A stretch of 64,000 nt of DNA, taken from assembly GCA_030847615.1 (NCBI GenBank), contig JAUMIR010000003.1, positions 334,991,756-335,055,755 on the forward strand. The letters run 5' to 3'. Both the position numbers and the translations under genes were made by a program. This DNA is from Gambelia wislizenii (taxonomy: Eukaryota > Chordata > Lepidosauria > Squamata > Crotaphytidae). The notes under the pieces are model-generated. The model was not told the origin of the DNA. It worked only from the letters and a program-made list of their open reading frames with translations, and did no database searches. This document shows positions 44,390-55,351 of the stretch, piece after piece; the first letter of the stretch is position 1, and every line of letters starts with the position of its first letter.

Positions 44390-45110
44390 GGAGTGTAAAA
44401 GTTGTCGAGGAGTTAATTCAGTCCAGGTCAGTCACAGGCATTCAGCAGAATGAAGGGAGAAGCAATAGGGTGGTCATCAGCCATCCAAAAGTCATTCAGC
44501 AAGTCAGTAGTCCAAATAAACAAAGACAGCAAGAAATAAAACCGTTGTAAATCATTGTCAGTCCAAGGTGAAGAAAAACACAAACACCAAAAAGTACTGC
44601 TGGTCACCAAGAACGAGGGTTGAAAGCAACAAAGCAGCCAGGAAGTGGCTGGGAAATTTATAGGCAGCTGTTTCAAGACACCAGGTCCCTAATCAGGTTA
44701 GTGTCTCCTGCTTAACAACTGCTGGGAACAATGCAATCTCTCTTTGTCGCTCGATGTATGATGGTCATGAGTTGTCTGCAGCCTCCTGCTGGGACGTAGG
44801 ACCCCTCCTCTGCCTCAACTCCTCGCTCCTTAGACTCAGAGAAACCATCATTATCGGAGCTGGACATTCTTGGCAATCTGCCTCCTCTTCTCTGTCTGAA
44901 TTGTCTGACTCAAGAGAGTGAGTTATGACAATCAGAGATAAATAGCATGGATTTCTCTCCTCCATCCCTGATAGCCACAAGGGGCTTGGGCAAGCAGGGG
45001 GTGGGTGACTAGAGAGGCTCTGTGGGCCACAATCTGGGCAGACTGACTCAGAGTGGCTGTATGGCCACAACCCAACCCTCTGTGGGCTAGATTAGGCCAC
45101 AATCCAGAGA
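44390..45110 (-). mobile_element. LTR-like block (related to 11225-11860)
   Basis: The minus strand carries CACCTGGTGTCTTGAAACAG, then GCCTATAAATTTCCCAGCC (TATA-like). The upstream coding-like part is rich in acidic and serine codons (SDNSDREEEADCQE), as often found near the 3' end of an LTR element's last ORF. Paired direct repeats defining an LTR were not established. Confidence 0.35.
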
Positions 45111-45196
45111 TTCCTAATATCTGATCCTTTTAACTGGAGATGTCAGGAACAGCCTGACTTTCCTCTTCTCTCAACAAGGCTAAAACTAGCAATCTT

Positions 45197-45201
45197 ATCA
45201 T

Positions 45202-45232
<31 letters not shown>

Positions 45233-45236
45233 TTTC
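45197..45236. repeat. (TTTA)n microsatellite
   Basis: Ten tandem TTTA units, the 3' tail of the adjoining minus-strand L2. Confidence 0.95.
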
Positions 45237-45830
45237 CCGCCTTTCTCCCTATGGTGGGACCCAAGGCAGCTCACAACATTTAAAACAGCAATAGCTAAAA
45301 AAACCACACACCATAGTCTAATGAATAAGAATTTAAAAGAGATTAAACCAATTATATAATTAAAACTGCACATAAATGATAAAACATTTCTTTAAACACC
45401 ATAAAAATTGAAAGTAGATCTTAAAAGCAGGACCACCAGCAGTCTAACATTCATTTGTCAGCAAAGGACTGGTGGCATAAGAATGTTTTAACTTGCCACT
45501 GGAAGGAGAGTAAAGATGAGGCCATCCTAACCTCTCTAGGGAGGGAGTTTCAAAGTCTGGGAGCAGCCGCCAAAAAGGCCCTCTTCCTAGTTCCCACCAA
45601 ACAAGCCTAAGAAGGTGGTGGGACAAAGAGAAGGGCCTCTCCAGCTGATCTTAATTTTGTGCTGGGTTCATACGGTGAGATATGGTTCTTGAAGTAATCT
45701 GGACCCAAGCCATTTAGATCTTTATACATCAAAACCAACATTTTGAATTGTGACCAGAAGCGGGTCTGCAACCAGTGGAGCTGTCGCAACAAGGGAATTG
45801 TATGCTCCCTGTAGCCAGCCCCCGTTAACA
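45237..45830 (-). mobile_element. L2 LINE, ORF2 C-terminus and 3'UTR
   Basis: Minus-strand frames give LRQLHWLQTRF, FKMLVLMYKDLNGLGPDYF and SPYEPSTKLRSAGEALLFVP. After a frame change AAAPRL and NSLPREV follow, the L2 C-terminal landmarks. It ends in GCTCACAAC and the TTTA tail. Decayed but easily recognised. Confidence 0.9.
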
Positions 45831-46059
45831 GCTTCTACTCTACCTCAATGACCAGCTGCCCACAAAATGGTTGTCAATAAGATCTTTTGGACAGTATAAA
45901 TAACAAGGGTTTCTTCAGAAAGGTTGTTTAGAAGGAAGACAGCAGGTTGTACCAGTGCAGGCAAATCAATGCAAATAGTATAGTGATGCCACAAGTTTCT
46001 AAAAGTAACACAAGTAAGTAAACCAACACATCACTGACAAAAGTGTTATGCACAGTAGA

Positions 46060-47340
46060 GATAGTAATTCTCGATTTTGCCTGTCCTGGTTAGTGTCAGG
46101 AAAAATCCATCTATTATCCTTCCTGTGCTGTCAGAAGGTGCAAGAACCCCCCACCTCCAAGATGATAGGAAGCGGTACATTGAAAAGTGCTCTGCTGACA
46201 TGCACTGGGTATTGTTTTTCTGCAACTTTCCCTCCCTTCTTCTCCTCCCCCAGCTGAAGGGGAAGAGGGAAATTGCCAGAAAGTTGGCAGCTCTCATTTG
46301 GGAGCTGCACCCCTAGCCAGGATTTCTGTGAAAGATTGTGGGGAAGGTCTCTAGAGGGAAGTTGCAGAGAGGTGGGGGAGTTGTGGATATTTGGCAGCTG
46401 ACAATTTAGTTTCTGTTTTTCCCTTCCTCCAAGCACTAATCCTGACAAGAGGCTGTGAAAAGGATGTTTCAGCTGTCAAAGCAAGTGGTGGGGGGAGAGG
46501 AAACTGAAAAGTCTTTTCACAGCCTCTAGTCAGGATTTCTGTGACAGATGAGTGGGGGGGGGTCAGGAGTTGCAGATATTTGGCAGCTGATGCTCTAGTT
46601 TTTACTTCCCCCACAATTTCTTCCCTCCAAACCTCAATCCTATGAAAAAGATGTGTCAGTTGTCAAAGCAGCTGGGGGTGGGGGAGAGGAACCGGAAAAG
46701 TCTTTTCACAGCCTCTAGTCAGGATTTCTGTGAAAGACAGGCTGGGTGGGGAAGGTTGTGGGGAAAGCAGAAACTAGTTCATGAGTTGCCAAACATTCAC
46801 AATTTCAGCACACACACACACACACCACAATCTTTCATAGAAATCCTGATTAGAAGCTTTGAAAAAATATTTCAGCTATCAAACCAGGGGGGGGGGCTGG
46901 AGGAGGAAACTAGAACATCTTTCCACAACTTCTGTTTGCAACTCTCCTCCCCAATCTTTCAAAGAAATCCTGGCTAGAGGCTGCAGCTCTCAAACAGGAG
47001 CTGCCAACTTTCCAGCAACTTCCCTCCTCTCTGACCCCCCCCCTCCACCAGCCCACTCAGCTGGTTTCACAGCTGTAACATCTTTTCACAGCTGGTGTTT
47101 TCTATGCAGCTTTGGGAGTAGGGGGGAAGACTGGAGGGAAAGTTGTGGTAAAAGAGAACCACAATATGTGTTAGTTGGAAAAGCTGAGCATTTTTCAATG
47201 AAAGATGTGCAACTTTCAGGCGGGAGGAAAAAAAAGTTCTGGCAAAGCTGCAGGGACTTTGTGGTTTTTTTTTTTTTTTTTCTTCTCACACCAATTCCTA
47301 AAGGGGTCAGGAACCCCAGTTTCAACTCCATTTGGAAAAC
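46060..47340. mobile_element. large imperfect inverted repeat with internal repeats
   Basis: Outer arms pair across about 1.2 kb. Left ACATTGAAAAGTGCTCTGC (46177) matches right GCTGAGCATTTTTCAATGA (47184). Left AAGTTGGCAGCTC (46281) matches right GAGCTGCCAACTTT (46999). Left AGCCAGGATTTCTGTGAAAG (46315) matches right CTTTCAAAGAAATCCTGGCT (46956). Inside, the TCAGGATTTCTGTGA motif recurs in direct orientation at 46532 and 46721 with CTTTTCACAGCCTCTAG beside it, and in inverse at 46831. It is probably a foldback-type DNA transposon of unknown family; ORFs of 90-168 codons here have no motif. Confidence 0.6.
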
Positions 47341-47344
47341 TAGC

Positions 47345-48335
47345 AAATTTTTATCCCATCCATAATGGGCAGAGCAGCAGAGTGCATGCTGAAATGAAAC
47401 AATAGCAACAAAAACCATTTTGTAATAAGACTAGTTGACAAGACAAATGGTTTAGGCAATTTGAATTAGTGTCCTCCTTTAGTTTACCCTAAATCACAGC
47501 AGTATTACATTCATTTTACCAGTTATGTAGAACATAGGTTTGAAATTGGTTGTAAACGAGAATGTGGTGGGTGCCAAAAAAATGCAAACTTCCACACGTT
47601 TTAGATATGTTTAGAAATACATCTATAAGGAATATGGACAGGTTAATGCTCATGTGCATAATTGTCATGTTCCATCTTTGGACTTAGCTGAAGCTATTCG
47701 TCCTTATCATAAAGATAGTCCCTGAGGCAATGACATGTACTGATGCCAAGGTCATAATCTAACGAAGCTGTCAAGGGAAATCAGGAGCTGAAGCAAATAA
47801 AGAGAAAACTGTTGGATACAGCAGAAGGACAATAGCATACAAGAAAACAGAAATATGGTAGACTGTGTCAATTCTCTTAAGACAGAGTCATCATAACTGG
47901 AGAAAGATATATTTTAGGAAAGATCCATAGCTCAATATATACTTGACATGTGTATGTTTGGCATCAGTTTAGGTTGAACTGGGATCCAATCTAGTCTTGG
48001 TGTAATCTTTCCAGTACTAGAGACATATGTATATTAGTTGCAGGGAACCCAAGCAGGAGGGTATTATTGCATTCCTGTCCAACTTGTGGGCTTTCCATAA
48101 GCAGCCTATTTGGCCACCCTATGAACAGAATGCAGAGCTGAGCTGTGGTGTGATCCAGCATGGTGATTCTTATGTTCTGATTCAGTATAAGGACAGTTCC
48201 TATAGTTATTTATGTCTTCTGTCCAAACATTTTAATACAGTTCATTCTCTTCCTGTGCTGGCAGTGCTTGAATTGTTGTGCATTTTTCACATTTTTAATG
48301 GAATGATGGAAAATTCAGTTCTTTCTCCCAGAACG
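47345..48335. other. unassigned sequence
   Basis: No gene or recognised repeat. A 141-codon ORF (48027-48452) runs into a CR1 remnant at its end and lacks any domain. Confidence 0.4.
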
Positions 48336-48337
48336 AA

Positions 48338-48482
48338 AAGATCATACAATGATAGAGTTTTAAGGACCTGCAAGGGCCATCTACTCCAACCTTCAGCTGT
48401 GCAAGAATATACACTGGCACTCCTGAAAGATGTTCATCCAACTTCTGTTTAAAGACCTCCAAAGAAGGAGAGTCAATACAGG
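48338..48482 (-). mobile_element. CR1 3' end fragment
   Basis: ACAATGATAGAGTTTTAAGG, CATCTACTCCAACC, TTTAAAGACCTCCAAAGAAG and GAGAGTC: minus-oriented and short. Confidence 0.75.
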
Positions 48483-48954
48483 CCATACACTTAGCACGTG
48501 TAAAATGGGGAACTTTTCCACTTGTTAGACAATCCTGGATTCATCATACATGAGAATGTGTTTTAGTTTGTTCAGTTAAAATTTACAGCTTCTTTACTAG
48601 TAAAGACAGATAACCAGGCAACCAGATGGTAGAAATCCTTTCCTTGTGGAAAACTGGTCATCTGTATTCAAGCCACATCTCTCACTGAAAAAGATATATG
48701 TGGCTGCTGTAAGAGCCTATTGGCTAGTGTTTGGTAATATCCTTTGTGTCAAGAAACATTTCCGCTGTTCCATTCCAGTGGCAGATATTAACTAAGGGCT
48801 AAGTGGAGGTAATTTTATAGGAATTCACATAATTTTGTCTTGTTGAGATATGTGATAGTAATGGTTTCTTTTAATCCTTATATAGATTAGTAGTGGCTTC
48901 ACTCCCTCTGCATGCGCTGTGTACATTCTGAGTTATGTTATCCTCATAATCTTT

Positions 48955-49517
48955 AGAATCAAAGAATGATAGAGTTGAAAGGCGTCTCATGGGCCATCAA
49001 ACATAACCACCTGCTCCATGCATGATATCCAGCTAAAGCAATTCCCAGCAGGTCCAGCTTCTTTTTGAAGATGTCCAAAGTAGGAGACCCCACCACCTCT
49101 CTAGGCAATTGGTTCCATTGCAGAACCACTCTTACTTCTTACAATCCTTTTTGTCCTTCTCTGAACCCAATCAAGGTTGTCTATATCCTTCTTAAAATGA
49201 GGCACCCATCAGTACTCCAGATGAGGACTGACCAACACAGAGTATAGTGGGACTATTACTTCCCTCAGCTTGGAAACTATGCTTCTATTAATGCAGGCTA
49301 AAACAGCATTCACCTTCTTTGCTGCGGCATCATACTACAATTTATGATCAACAATAATCTCAAAGTCCTTTTCACATGTAGGACTGCTGAGCCATGTATC
49401 CCCCATCATATACCTGTGCATTCGGTTTTTGTGGCCTAAATGTAGAATTTTGCATTTGTCTCTATTGAATTACATTTAATTAATTTCTGCCCAATTTCCT
49501 AGTTTATCTAGGTCCTA
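48955..49517 (-). mobile_element. older CR1 subfamily, 3' part
   Basis: The minus strand encodes, in broken frames, the CR1 C-terminal region. Plus-strand landmarks are AATGATAGAGTTGAAAGGCG, CAAAGTAGGAGACCCCACCA, CCTTTTTGTCCTTCTCTGAA, CCAGATGAGGACTGACCAAC and GCATTTGTCTCTATTGAA. It is clearly diverged from the other CR1 copies in the window, so it belongs to a different and probably older lineage. Confidence 0.85.
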
Positions 49518-49690
49518 AGACTGCATCTGTACAGCAGAAATAATGTAGTTTGACACCACTTTAACTCCCATGGCTCAATGATATGGAATTCTGGGATTTA
49601 TAGTTTTGTAAGATACTTAGCCTTCTCTGCCAGAGAGCTCTGGTGCAACAACAAATGAAAAATCCCAGGATTCCATTGCATTGAGCATAT
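49518..49690. mobile_element. hAT-like MITE (decayed)
   Basis: CTGTACAGCAGAAATAATGT, TTTGACACCACTTTAACTCC, GGAATTCTGGGATTTATAGT and AAATCCCAGGATTCCATTGC: a common squamate MITE with near-palindromic body. Its right terminus is truncated. Confidence 0.6.
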
Positions 49691-49694
49691 ACAA

Positions 49695-50900
49695 AAGAGG
49701 GAGAAGCAACAAAGTTTCTCTCAAGTAGGTAACTGTCTAGAGATCATTGCAGAGAAGTTAAGCACCTTTTCCCCTTTGAAAAATGAAGATAACAGGAAGT
49801 AGAACAAGGTAGGTGCCACATACTATAAGGCTGACAATTTATTTTTCTTTGGCTTCAAGTGCTCTCTGTATTGGAGAAATTTGGCAGGTGAAGCATTTCC
49901 TGGCACAGAGATGAAAAGAGATGGGAAAGCTTCTTTGGGTTAAGAGGCCCTTAAAAACACAAGACCTCTGTTTGGCAACCAAATGCACTGCCAACGGTCA
50001 CATAACATTCAACACACCATTGTTCTGCAGGAAGCTGCAGTGAGAAAATGTTTAGCCCTGCAGCCCGATTACCTGCACAGTTATTGTCAGCCCAGGTGAT
50101 CCAAGTTGCTTTTGACATGTGTCTTAATTTGGCACGAATTGAGACAAAGTATATGGCTAGCCATTGTTTCTGCGCCCATTAAGTGGAAAAGTACTGTCAA
50201 AAAGAGACAAAAGAGGCAACTTCAAGGCTCATTTACAAAAGAAATTCTCTAGAAGCCTTTGTGGCATCATTCCCGTTCTCTGGTTTGTTCAAGTGGAGTA
50301 AGGAGTATGAGCGGTGGGAAGACCCTGGCTTCTTTCCTTAGTTGGTCCATGGCAGTCAATCTTTTTTGGTCTCCCTGTTTAACTATTGATTTTGTCACTT
50401 ATTAATGTATGTATTATTCATCTTCATCAAAACTCCTTATAAATGCTTTATAAAGGACATTAAAACAGCAATCTGTGTCCCTAGAAGAGCTCCTCTTTCA
50501 GTGCCTTGAAATGTGCTATATAAGTAAGGGAGAAGTGTTTTTCTACAGTAATACCATGTTCCTGACATTTATGTCTAGGTGAAGCTTGGTTAACCAGACA
50601 GGTTAATCTAAGTTTTATAAGGTTAACTGAGCCAGAGAAATTCCAATGGCCTTCCCAGGGCACACAGAGGGCAGGGTTTCCATGTGAATAAAATCACACA
50701 GCACATTATAAAGGGAGGGAGAGTCCATCCTACTCCCCTCCGTGATGCCCACTCCCCAACTTGCTGCAGTTTCTGACTTTACTCTTATGATAACATATGT
50801 AAATCTCTCTTTATTGTAAGACATAGAAGAGTGGCAGTTGCCAGTGAATGAAAAAAATCACTGCTTTTGTGTTTTTAAATGTGAAGTTGAATATATTATT
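49695..50900. other. unassigned sequence
   Basis: No gene or recognised transposon. It contains GTGGCAGTTGCCAGTGAATG at 50832, also found inside the following CR1 at 51238. Confidence 0.4.
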
Positions 50901-50904
50901 ATTC

Positions 50905-51508
50905 TAGGCTGCATTCATAGGAGTATAGTGTCTAGATCAAGGGAAGTAATAGTGCCACTCTATTCTGCTTTAGTCAGACCTCACCTGGAATACTGTGTCC
51001 AGTTCTGGGCACCACAACTCAGGAAGGATATGGACAAGCTGAAACATGTCCAGAGGATGGCAACCAGGAGGGTGGGAGGTCTGGAAGCCATGCCCTATGA
51101 GGACTGGCTTAGGGAGCTGGGTATGTTTAGTCTGGAGAAGAGAAGGTTGAGAGGGGTCATGAAAGCCATGTTCAAATATTTGAAGGGATGTCATACTGAG
51201 GATGGGGCAAGCTTGTTTTCTGCTGCTCCAGAGACTAGTGGCAGTTGCCCGTGAATGAAATGGATTCAAACTACAGGAAAAGAGATTCCACCTAAACATT
51301 AGGAAGAAATTCCTGACAGTTAGAGCTGTTCAAAAGTGGAATACACTGCCTTGGAGTGTGGTGGAGTCTCTTTCTATGGAAGTTTTTAAGCAGAGGCTGG
51401 ATGGCCATCTGTCGGGAATAATTTGATTGTGTATTCCTGCCGGGCAGGGGGCTGGACTGGACAGCCCTTGAGGTCTCTTCCAACTCTACAATTCTATGAT
51501 TCTATATT
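50905..51508 (+). mobile_element. CR1 LINE 3' part
   Basis: It begins TCTAGGCTGCATTCATAGGA and ends at CTACAATTCTATGATTCTAT. The ORF 50838-51254 includes [39 protein letters not shown] and [20 protein letters not shown]. The frame is broken at 51236 by foreign text (GTGGCAGTTGCCCGTGAATG) replacing the usual bases. It is the best reference for the uninterrupted CR1 around the insert at 18616. Confidence 0.9.
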
Positions 51509-51837
51509 GAGGAACAGGTTGTTCCAATTGCTGCATTTCACCTTTTATGTGTGTGTATTTCCTCATCTCCCCAGGAAGTCATGTCTTATATAGAGAATAA
51601 AAAGGCAAGCGTGGGGGCAGGGGAGAAATCTAGCAGCAACTTGAAGGCTGATTATCTTTGCATGAGCTTTGGTGGATTTCCATCTATTTCTTCATAGGCA
51701 CTGATGAAGTGCAATATTTAAGCCACAGGAGATTTAAGGGTAGTTACATTTGAATTTTTATGTACGCTATGACCCTCGGATCCCACCTCCCACAAATGAG
51801 CAACTGTGCTTAAATATCTGTGACTTGAATATTGTCT

Positions 51838-52088
51838 CTCCTCTCTGGCTTTTCTTCGCAAATGAAGATTCAGGAAGGACTTATCCTGCGCTTTCTGCAA
51901 GCGTGCTGATGACTAAAAAGGCCAATCCAAGATAAACAAGTCCGGTTGCAGAAAGCACAGCAGAAGGTCTCCTTGGGTGATATTTCCGGGTTGTGATTCT
52001 TTCTGTGTTGTCATTTCTCTTCAAGACTTGTTCGGCGTGAATTCTCAAATAAGGCTGCAGCATTGTGGATAGTGCATCTCCATGCCTA
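51838..52088 (-). mobile_element. RTE-like LINE copy C, 3' end only
   Basis: CTCTCTGGCTTTTCTTCGCA, AATGAAGATTCAGGAAGG, GATGACTAAAAAGGCCAATC and CTTCAAGACTTGTTCGGCGT match the 3' ends of copies A and B. The insertion is 5'-truncated to 250 bp. One base of the 3' hairpin is changed (GCAAATGAAG). Confidence 0.85.
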
Positions 52089-52126
52089 CTCCACTAGTAT
52101 ATCTGAAGAAGTGGATTGAAATCCCT

Positions 52127-52268
52127 CAAAGGTGTTCCAGTACCAGACATCTGCAGGGCTCAACCTTTGACCTTTATACAACATTACAGACTTGATGCAA
52201 GGTCTAAAGCAGAGGCAACGTTTGGGAGAGCAGTTCTTTTTGTGTGTGTCTTTTTCTTTTCTTCACAT
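52127..52268 (+). pseudogene. DIRS tyrosine recombinase C-terminal segment (first copy)
   Basis: CAAAGGTGTTCCAGTACCAG through CTTTATACAACATTACAGAC encodes the DIRS recombinase tail around the catalytic tyrosine (LTFIQHYRLDA). It is about 90 percent identical by eye to 53064-53207. Here it is isolated from the rest of the recombinase, lying upstream of it, so it is a duplicated fragment or the remains of a second element. Confidence 0.7.
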
Positions 52269-52489
52269 AACTCATGTTGCACATAGACCTTCCATTCAGT
52301 GCTTATACACTTGTATGCTTACAAGTGGAAGAATTTTTTTGCCTTTTTGTTACTGTGTGATAGCTCCTTTGGTCATGTGAAAGTTCCTCATGTCCTAGAC
52401 TTCCTATTGTCTCTGGCAGGCAAGGGTCTTTTCTATCATTGGTAAGATGTTACTTATAAGCAATTTCATGGAATCTGCAGAACATGGGT

Positions 52490-53275
52490 GAACCTTCCTG
52501 TTTTTAGCATCCTATGGTCAAGAGTTTCCTAAAAGGGTTCCAGAATCTGCATCCACCAGTGTCTGGCCCTACCACCCTATGGAGTATGGACCTGGTGCTT
52601 CCCCAGCTTTCAAAGAAGCCCTTTGCATCTTTGGCTTCATGTGACCTTAGACTGCTTATCCAGAAGGTGGCCTTTTTGGTAGCCAGGGCAGGAGAACTAT
52701 GTGCTTTTAGAGTTGATTTTCCATACCTTTTGGCCTGATATTCCTGCCCAAGGTGGTTTCTGCCTTCCATCTTAACCAGGATATATTGTTATCTTCTTTG
52801 ATGCAGAATCCTGTTTCTGACTTGAAGTGCTCCCTACATTTTCTTAATGTCTGGTGGGCACTTGCTTTTTATGTGGACCATTAGAACCCCTTTCTGCAAG
52901 TCTCAAATACTTGTCATTTCTTCCTCAAGTGCCAAGGAAGGTTTACCAGTTTCACCACAGTGTTTCTCTAAGTTGATTTCTGCCAGTATCCAACTTGCTT
53001 ACCAGCTCTCTAATAGGGAACTTCCTACCCCTGTGCAGAGCCATTCCACCTCAACCATGTTCATCAAAGGTGTTCTACTACCAGACACCTGCAGGGCTCA
53101 GCCTTTGACCTTTATACAACATTACAGACTTGATGTGAGGTCTAAAACAGAGGCCACATTTGGGAAAGCTGTTCTTTTTTCTTGTGTCTTTTTCTTTTCT
53201 TCACACAACACTCCCTCCTCAGCTTGCTGGTCTCCCATTTGTATGACTCTCAGGACTTTATCAAATGCATGAAAA
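52490..53275 (+). pseudogene. DIRS-type tyrosine recombinase remnant
   Basis: Two open pieces in order. The first (52514-52738) contains LWSMDLVLPQLSKKPFASL and DLRLLIQKVAFLVARAGELC, equivalent to the DIRS recombinase segment around the first catalytic arginine (usually ARRVSEL; here changed to ARAGEL). The second (52847-53272, 141 codons) contains AKEGLPVSPQCFSK, QLAYQLSNRELPTPVQSHST and LTFIQHYRLDVRSKTEATFG. Here the H-x-x-R box has His but the following Arg is Ser (HSTS), while the catalytic Tyr is kept. DIRS elements integrate with such a recombinase instead of an integrase. RT and RNase H parts were not found. The copy is inactive. Confidence 0.75.
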
Positions 53276-53333
53276 AATGTGTCAGAAGATTGCAGTGAGA
53301 ACACAAACTGGCAAAATTATTAGACAACATCAT

Positions 53334-53452
53334 CCTTCAGCCGTTCTGGGGGCATAGTGCGGGCGTGAATAAAGTGTCCATTTTTAATGATGGCTTAGCC
53401 TGTCAATTAAAAAAGGACACTTTATTCATGCCATGCTACCGCAGAACAGCTG
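53334..53452. repeat. palindromic MITE-like hairpin
   Basis: CAGCCGTTCTGGGGGCATAG plus TGAATAAAGTGTCC at the left pairs with GGACACTTTATTCATGCC plus CGCAGAACAGCTG at the right; arms are about 48 bp with a spacer of about 20 bp. The central GATGGCTTAGCCTGTCAATT recurs at 55062 as GATGGCTTGGCCCATCAATT. Confidence 0.75.
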
Positions 53453-53565
53453 GGGACACGAGCATCTGATAATGTCATCCTTTGTGTTCTTGTGGCATTC
53501 TTCTGATGTGTTTTGGGACGCGGTTCTGTGTCACATTTCCCCACATCTAATAAAGTTCTCAGAGA

Positions 53566-53896
53566 CCATGAAGAAGAAGAACAGGTTGCTTATCTCTAAC
53601 TGTGGTTCTTCATGTGGTCATCTGTGAACTCACACAACCCCACCTATACCTCCCACATGGTGCCCTGCTCTCCCTCGCTCCTTGGATACTGCTGTGGCAG
53701 CCAGGAAATTGAGGAATTGAATGGGAATCATGCTAGTCATGTACACTGAATGGGAAGGCGAGGCTACCACCAAAATACTCATCTCTGAGATCTTGAAGTT
53801 TCTGAATGATGCAGTGCACAGGCCCTATGTGAATCCATAGATGACCATTTGAAGAATCACAGTTTACAGGTATGAGAGCAACCTGTTCTTTTCAAA
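53566..53896. repeat. inverted terminal repeats, possibly DIRS ends
   Basis: GAACAGGTTGCTTATCTCTA with ACTGTGGTTCTTCATGTGGT at the left is mirrored by ACCATTTGAAGAATCACAGT with GAGAGCAACCTGTTCTT at the right. The arms are about 60 bp, and 200 bp of GC-richer sequence lies between. Located just downstream of the recombinase remnant, these may be the inverted terminal repeats of the DIRS element, or an independent MITE. Confidence 0.6.
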
Positions 53897-53899
53897 CAA

Positions 53900-55345
53900 T
53901 CAAAAATGTAACACTTGAAAGTATTCCTTTTTATATGCAAGAATGGAATTAGCAAAAATTTGCATCTCTACTACAAAGTAAGTATGTGTAAGAGATTGCC
54001 ATTTTAATCATAATGGTATAAATCTATGCTAAATCACACCATTTTTGTTAGTATCAATAAGCTTTTAAAATTCATACACAAACATCTAATGTTGTCTTTG
54101 AGATGGGTTTGACAGCAAACATATGTTTTAAACTGAGATGCACTTAAAGTGTGTAAAACAACTTGGCATCAGTCCGCTCAGCCTCTTCCGATTAGCATCT
54201 CTGCTAAAAATAATACCAGCATTGGGAAGCTGATGTTGCTGTCTGGTGTGTTACTCCAGTGGTTAGCAACATGAATATGTATTCAGAAAGATAGTACTAG
54301 AAATAATATTAAGCAGTCAGTGTCAGAATTCTGATGGGAATTCTTATACTGGCTAGTGTAACAATAATTGCACAAGTGGTTGAGCTTTCACAGACATTTC
54401 ATCAATGCAATCCCCAGTGCAGCCAATGGTTTTGCAAGTAAACACACAGCACACACTCTATGACTTGGTGGGGAACTAATGGTGGGGACCATTCCCAATG
54501 GATGAGCTCAAGGATATGATGTTCATTGTGCAAATGTGGGATCCAGTGTAATTCAAGTACTGTCTATTTCTGCTACACCAAATGTGCATGAGATTTTGGT
54601 CAGCGCATTTGTGCTCTTGCTTGTTCTGACAATGGAATCAAAAGGTGAGAGGAGACCTTGGACTTTGTCAGACAATCCCGTACAGACATTCTTTTGCTGG
54701 CATATTTTAAACCCTTTTTCTGCCAGCAAAAGAACCCTTCCTATCAGACCTTACTTTGAGTTGCATCAAAAGGCAGCCCCAGCATTGACAGAGAGTTAAT
54801 GGAGCTCCATTCACTTCCTGGTTTGAGATCTCACCAATTCTCACAAGAAGACACGAGTGTGACAAATTTGAAAAATACATCAAAATAAACACACAAAAGA
54901 TAGACACAAGCACAGAAACACACTTTCCAACTTAAAAGTGAAGTGAGGAGGTTCATAAAAAGAATTGCAATCTTGCCAAAAAGTGTTCTGTCATTGATGC
55001 TGTATTCCCGTAAGCACAATGGTGTGAGGTTTCAAATGCAGGCCACCACAGGAGATCTATTGATGGCTTGGCCCATCAATTAAAAGAAACAGCTTTTAAA
55101 CAATACAAGAAAGGATTACATCATTTGATATGTGTGCCCTTTTGCATTAATCAGGCATCATTATGCCTGTTCTGATAAAGTCCCTTGTTGGTGGGAAATG
55201 TGAGAGATAATACTGAATCTGTCAAACAGAGTGATCAAATTGGCAAGGCAGTAGCTGAACCCATGCCCATCCACCTATAGGGTCCTGCAGAGGAAATAAA
55301 TAAGCTTAAGCTTCTTTTAAAAACATTTAAAATTAACCTAATTTG
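53900..55345. other. unassigned, with short hairpins
   Basis: A 12-bp-arm hairpin lies at 54690-54733 (CTTTTGCTGGCA / TGCCAGCAAAAG). The stretch 55055-55090 shares the GATGGCTTGGCC motif with the hairpin at 53334. No gene is seen. Confidence 0.4.
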
Positions 55346-55351
55346 CAAATG

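Noticed and set aside
46314..46985. Regularly recurring AGGATTTCTGTGA motif resembling a spaced repeat array
   Set aside because: Units are long, diverged, and partly inverted, so it is not a CRISPR-type array; the genome is also a vertebrate one.
46077..47418. Several ORFs up to 168 codons
   Set aside because: Low-complexity purine/pyrimidine tracts within an inverted-repeat element; no motif on either strand.
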